The position numbers were made by a program, and so were the translations under genes. DNA of 64,000 nucleotides from Copromyces sp. CBS 386.78 (Eukaryota > Ascomycota > Sordariomycetes > Sordariales > Sordariaceae), in contig MU839099.1 of assembly GCA_030685235.1 (NCBI GenBank), forward strand, positions 456,489 to 520,488, written 5' to 3'. This document shows, in pieces, positions 60,485 through 64,000 of this stretch (position 1 is the first letter of the stretch; each line of letters begins with the position of its first letter). Under the pieces are notes generated by a model. It was not told the DNA's origin. It ran no database searches and saw nothing but the letters and a program-made list of their open reading frames with translations.

Positions 60485-61358
60485 GTTAGTTGTACCTTAC
60501 TATTATACTGCGTACGTATACTTTAAGATAAGTTATCGCCGCCGTTGTGAGTATTTCCGACGAGCCTACGATTTCGTCGTATTGCGATCAAAATCCGTCG
60601 TATAGTAACTATACCTCTCTTTTATTGTATTATAATTATATTTCTTTTTCGTCGTATTACGATTAATTATAAGATAATTAATAAATAAATTCCATTTACG
60701 CTATAAGGTAGCGAGTAAGTACGTTGATTAAGTTGATTATTATAAATGTCGGCCCTTATTACTAATTTCGACGTTACTATTTCTACGATTAATATTATTA
60801 TCAGTTTTAAGTACGAATAGCTTTTTGAAAATATTACTGAATCCTTTAACAGCGCCGCTTTTTAGCGTTTAGGTAATTTAATTGCGGAAGAGATCTTTAA
60901 TATTATTTTTGAATTTGCTTAATATGCTATTTTCCCTTACATTATCGTCGTTTTTATATAATTAATTTACGTGGACTTTGTTTAAATTAATACGTTCGCT
61001 AGCGCTGTTTAAAATTCTTTAAAAATTATTTACTAGTAAATTATAATTTAAAATAATATTATTACTATTTTTTAATAAAAGGTTTTCTAATTAAAATACA
61101 ATTTTACTATTTTTAGCGAAGTTAATATTAAATTTAAAAAAATTGCCGAAACCTAAATTAAGGCCTTTAAAAAAGCCGTTTATAATAAAATTATTCCGCC
61201 CACTTTTATTCCCGCCTTTGATTTTAACGACAAAATTACTATAGCTACCCCGAAAACCCGTATAAATAAAGATTCTACCGTTTATATTAGTAAGGATACT
61301 TCTACCGTTAAATATATTAAAGTTTTTTAAAATTAGTATAATAAAATTTAATTATATT

Positions 61359-61987
61359 AATTTTAAGAGAAAGTCTTTTCGGACAGTCGAAAATGTCTTC
61401 CCACACAGTCGCCCCACCCTTCCCGCGCGCCAAGACACGCTAATACACCCCAAAATTTTTTGAACCAATCAGATCGCTCGCATCCATTCTAAGTCTCCAC
61501 GCTCCTATTCTTAGCGTCAGCAAACCGTACCGCGCCCGCCAAGCCCCCAGATTACAGCCCATTACATATATCCCTGCACACGTATCGCTGACAGCCGTGA
61601 CAGCCGTGACAGCCGTGACAGCCGTAATAGCTATAATAATCATTAATAGCTAATCACTAACAGCTATAACAGTTATTGACAGCTGTGACAGCCGTGACAG
61701 CCGTGTGGGACAGTCGTGACAGCCATGACAATCGCTGATAGCCAATCGCTGGGCGCACATCTGAGCTGGGCACGTGATATTCCATAAAAGAATGTGCCCA
61801 GATTTCTGGTGTGAAATCTATGAAAGAATACTGCTGCTAAGCTGAGTGTGGAGACTCAAATGGATGCGAGTGATCTGATTGGCTTAAAAATTTTGGGGTG
61901 CATTAGCGCGCGGGAAGGGTGTAAATGGGTGGGGCGACTGTGTGGGAAGACATTTTCGACTGTCTGAAAAGACTTTTTCAATTTTAA
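61359..61987. mobile_element. MITE, 613 bp, long inverted repeats
   Basis: Element 61367-61979 between exact 8-bp duplications AATTTTAA (61359-61366, 61980-61987). Arms of about 140-150 bp, with a few indels, start GAGAAAGTCTTTTCGGACAG and hold two copies of a GTCTTTTCGGACAGTCG-type motif 22 nt apart. The interior carries 9-bp tandem repeats ACAGCCGTG (about 61588-61625 and 61678-61710). Nearly free of RIP although its host is eroded. No real coding sequence. Confidence 0.9.
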
Positions 61988-62968
61988 AATACTTAATAAT
62001 TCGATTAGGATAAGCATTATAAATTTATATAAATTTTTTCGTATTTTGGAAGTAATACCTTTAAAATTCTATTACCCTATATAATACTTATTATTAAAGA
62101 AGAGGACCCAATTAAATAGAAGTAGGAGAATATGGAAGCCCTCTTTATTTATTTCGGTATTAAATATAATTATATAAATTTTATTTTCGAGGTACGTTAT
62201 AATGTCGAATTATTAAAAATAATTAAAGGTATAAAATAGTTCGATTTTAAAGATAAGTTTGTTACTATCGTTAATAAATATAATTTCGACAATACTATAA
62301 AGATTTATTATTTAAAAATAAAGGTTACAAATAAAATCTACAATATTATCGCTTACTAATAAGATACTTTAACTTATAACGATTTTAACGGATAACTTAC
62401 TTTCTATTGTAAATTCGCTACTAATTTGGAAGAGTATAATTAATATAATAAGATTAATATCTATTTTAAAAACGGTACTATTAGTATTAATAATATTATT
62501 ACCCCTGAACATATTATTAATTAAGGTAGTACTATTATAGATTTTAACGTTATAAAAGCTATTAATATTTAATTGTCCTATATAATTGATAAGGCGGTTA
62601 TTAATTATTATATATAGAACAATCTTTATAAATATTATACTAACCTTAATTATTACGTTTATAAATATTGTAATAATATTAATACTAGTATTCTTAAAGA
62701 GTAGAAGGAGCGCGACTATTATAATTACTACGGTAGAGGCGGTAATAATAATTGTAGTAGACCCGCTATAGGCTATATTAATTATAGTAATAATAGTAAT
62801 AATAATATTCACATTAATACTATTACTATTAGTAAACTCGCCGCTCCCGCTATACTCCCCGCTCTAGCTCTTACCTAACTTATAAAATATTGCGCGGGAA
62901 ATACGCCGCTTCTCTATTAAATCGCTTAGAGAAGCTATTATCTATAGTAATAATAAAGGAGGAGGTAG

Positions 62969-63398
62969 ATAATTTAGAGAAAGTCTTTTCGCACCGCCGC
63001 AAATGTCTTTTCGCACCGCCGTCCAAAATACCACTAACTATAACTTTGCTAAAAAAAGAAGTTGCTAGTATAAAAATGGTACTAGAATTTTTGTAATTTT
63101 CTACTCTATTTTATAGTCTAGTTGCCGTAGACGTATCTGCTTGAAAGAAAGACTCAATGCAAATATTCCAAATTTAAAGTAAATAAACAGTTTTTTCTTC
63201 TTTTATTACATACTGAGGGCTATAGAGGGCGCCTAGGTACGCCGGACACATCATATTATAGAAGGAAAATAAATAAAAATTCCGATGTACGTTTTACATG
63301 CTACGGCTCTAGTTTGGCTGAGTTACCTCTAAAAGCCTTTTTTGATAGCGGTGCGAAAAGACATTTGCGGCGGTGCGAAAAGACTTTCTCATAATTTA
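62969..63398. mobile_element. MITE, 414 bp, in the second gypsy relic
   Basis: Element 62977-63390 between exact 8-bp duplications ATAATTTA (62969-62976, 63391-63398). Terminal repeats of about 50 bp start GAGAAAGTCTTTTCGCACCG; the 17-nt motif GTCTTTTCGCACCGCCG occurs at 62983-62999 and again at 63005-63021, and likewise in the right arm. Interior tract shared with the MITE at 55356. Confidence 0.92.
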
Positions 63399-63905
63399 AT
63401 AGATTTAGAAGTAGTTTAATTTAAGAATTTAAATTTAGATAGTTATAATAATAATTCTATTTTCCTTTCTATTTAAATTATTTACGGATTATATAATTAA
63501 CGAAGTAAATATACCGTTCTAGTTAATAGCAGATGCTCCACTTTCGCGTTTATCGATTATAATTTTATTATTCGCTATACTATTCTATTATTAAAATTCC
63601 TTAAGTTAAAGGCTTTATATTTAGTAAATAGCGTACTTAAGGACTTTATTATTTATTATTGCGAAATTTAGCTGCGGATTGGTTACTATATAGAAACGAT
63701 CGCTATACTAGTTTACGATTTAGTTAACAATTATTCCGTTATTTTGGGTATATTATAATTTAAATTTTATAACTTTACGATATTATAGTTAGATGGCGCT
63801 ATTACTTTTATTAATTATTATATAGACTGCTGCCTTCCCGTAGATTTTTTATTATTTTTATAGTACGCGCTTAAGGTTTGGAAATATATGTATATACGTT
63901 ATTAC

Positions 63906-64000
63906 TATCACAGGATTAGCCTGTGATGTGCACTGGTGGTGCGCACCCATGACCATTGGCCAATGGTGTTGCACGCACGCACCAGTGGGACTCGGTCCCG
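63906..64000 (+). repeat. Start of a related LTR, cut by the window end
   Basis: Begins TATCACAGGATTAGCCTGTG like the LTR at 60253 but then diverges, with a GC-rich sequence and a perfect 16-bp palindrome ACCATTGGCCAATGGT at 63952-63967. Related subfamily of the same element type, inserted in the protease frame of the previous element. Confidence 0.65.

Larger units (their letters stand above)
60485..63905 (+). mobile_element. Second Ty3/gypsy relic: gag and protease, interrupted twice
   Basis: AT-rich, plus-strand. A Gag-like frame starts at about 60746 (MSALITNFDVTISTINIII). A possible zinc-knuckle remnant lies near 62650-62700. An aspartic protease follows at about 63516 (VLVNSRCSTFAFIDYNF, from the DSG active site with G-to-A changes at 63525-63533), continuing to YSVILGI. 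The frame is cut at 63905 by another LTR; reverse transcriptase is not in view. Two MITEs sit in gag (61367-61979, 62977-63390). Confidence 0.75.

Noticed and set aside
61588..61740. Regularly repeated short units that might suggest a CRISPR-like array
   Set aside because: The units are 9 bp, directly adjacent and without spacers; the host is a eukaryote.
62369..62812. 147-codon Ile/Asn-rich minus-strand frame
   Set aside because: Arises from AT-rich RIP-mutated gag DNA; composition is not that of a gene.

Overview
The window looks like chromosomal DNA of a filamentous ascomycete, most likely Neurospora or a close Sordariales relative. Genes have short GT..AG introns with CTRAC-type branch sites, GC-rich coding sequence and long intergenic spacers. 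Three blocks (about 0.5-6.0, 21.4-24.1 and 52.7-64.0 kb) are very AT-rich and contain transposon genes eroded by C-to-T and G-to-A changes into TAA/TAG stops. That is the signature of repeat-induced point mutation (RIP).

The gene-bearing part is 6.9-52.3 kb. In order: a SAM+PH domain protein (+), the ribosome-biogenesis protein Nop14 (-), an unrecognised membrane-anchored protein (+) divergent from nop14, an Upf1-like SF1 helicase of the SMUBP2/Hcs1 family (+), a 5.8-kb gene-free stretch, a large disordered coiled-coil protein (+), an STK16/Env7-type kinase (-), two tandem DUF3176 membrane proteins (+,+), a CLIP-170-type CAP-Gly microtubule plus-end protein (-) and a DUF202 membrane protein (-). 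I rebuilt exon structures by joining reading frames across splice sites; every model below is a multiple of three and in frame. The genes look like ordinary housekeeping and cell-architecture genes, not a cluster with one shared pathway.

The transposon blocks are layered. At 0.47-6.02 kb there is a complete Ty1/copia relic in minus orientation, with 180-bp LTRs and a 5-bp target duplication. At 21.4-24.1 kb an unidentified relic carries a 232-bp solo LTR with its own 5-bp duplication. From 52.66 kb to the window end there is a nest: a second copia relic whose LTR is split by a 405-bp MITE; a Ty3/gypsy chromovirus with an eroded chromodomain; a second Ty3/gypsy element with unusual TATCAC...GTGATA LTRs; and three further MITEs inside these bodies, each with an exact 8-9 bp target duplication.

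The most unusual signal is in those three MITEs (55356-55771, 61367-61979, 62977-63390). Each terminal repeat holds two copies of a roughly 17-nt motif spaced 22 nt apart, and the motif is built from two halves that are shared in different combinations between the families. I found no convincing tRNA, 5S rRNA or CRISPR array by eye.
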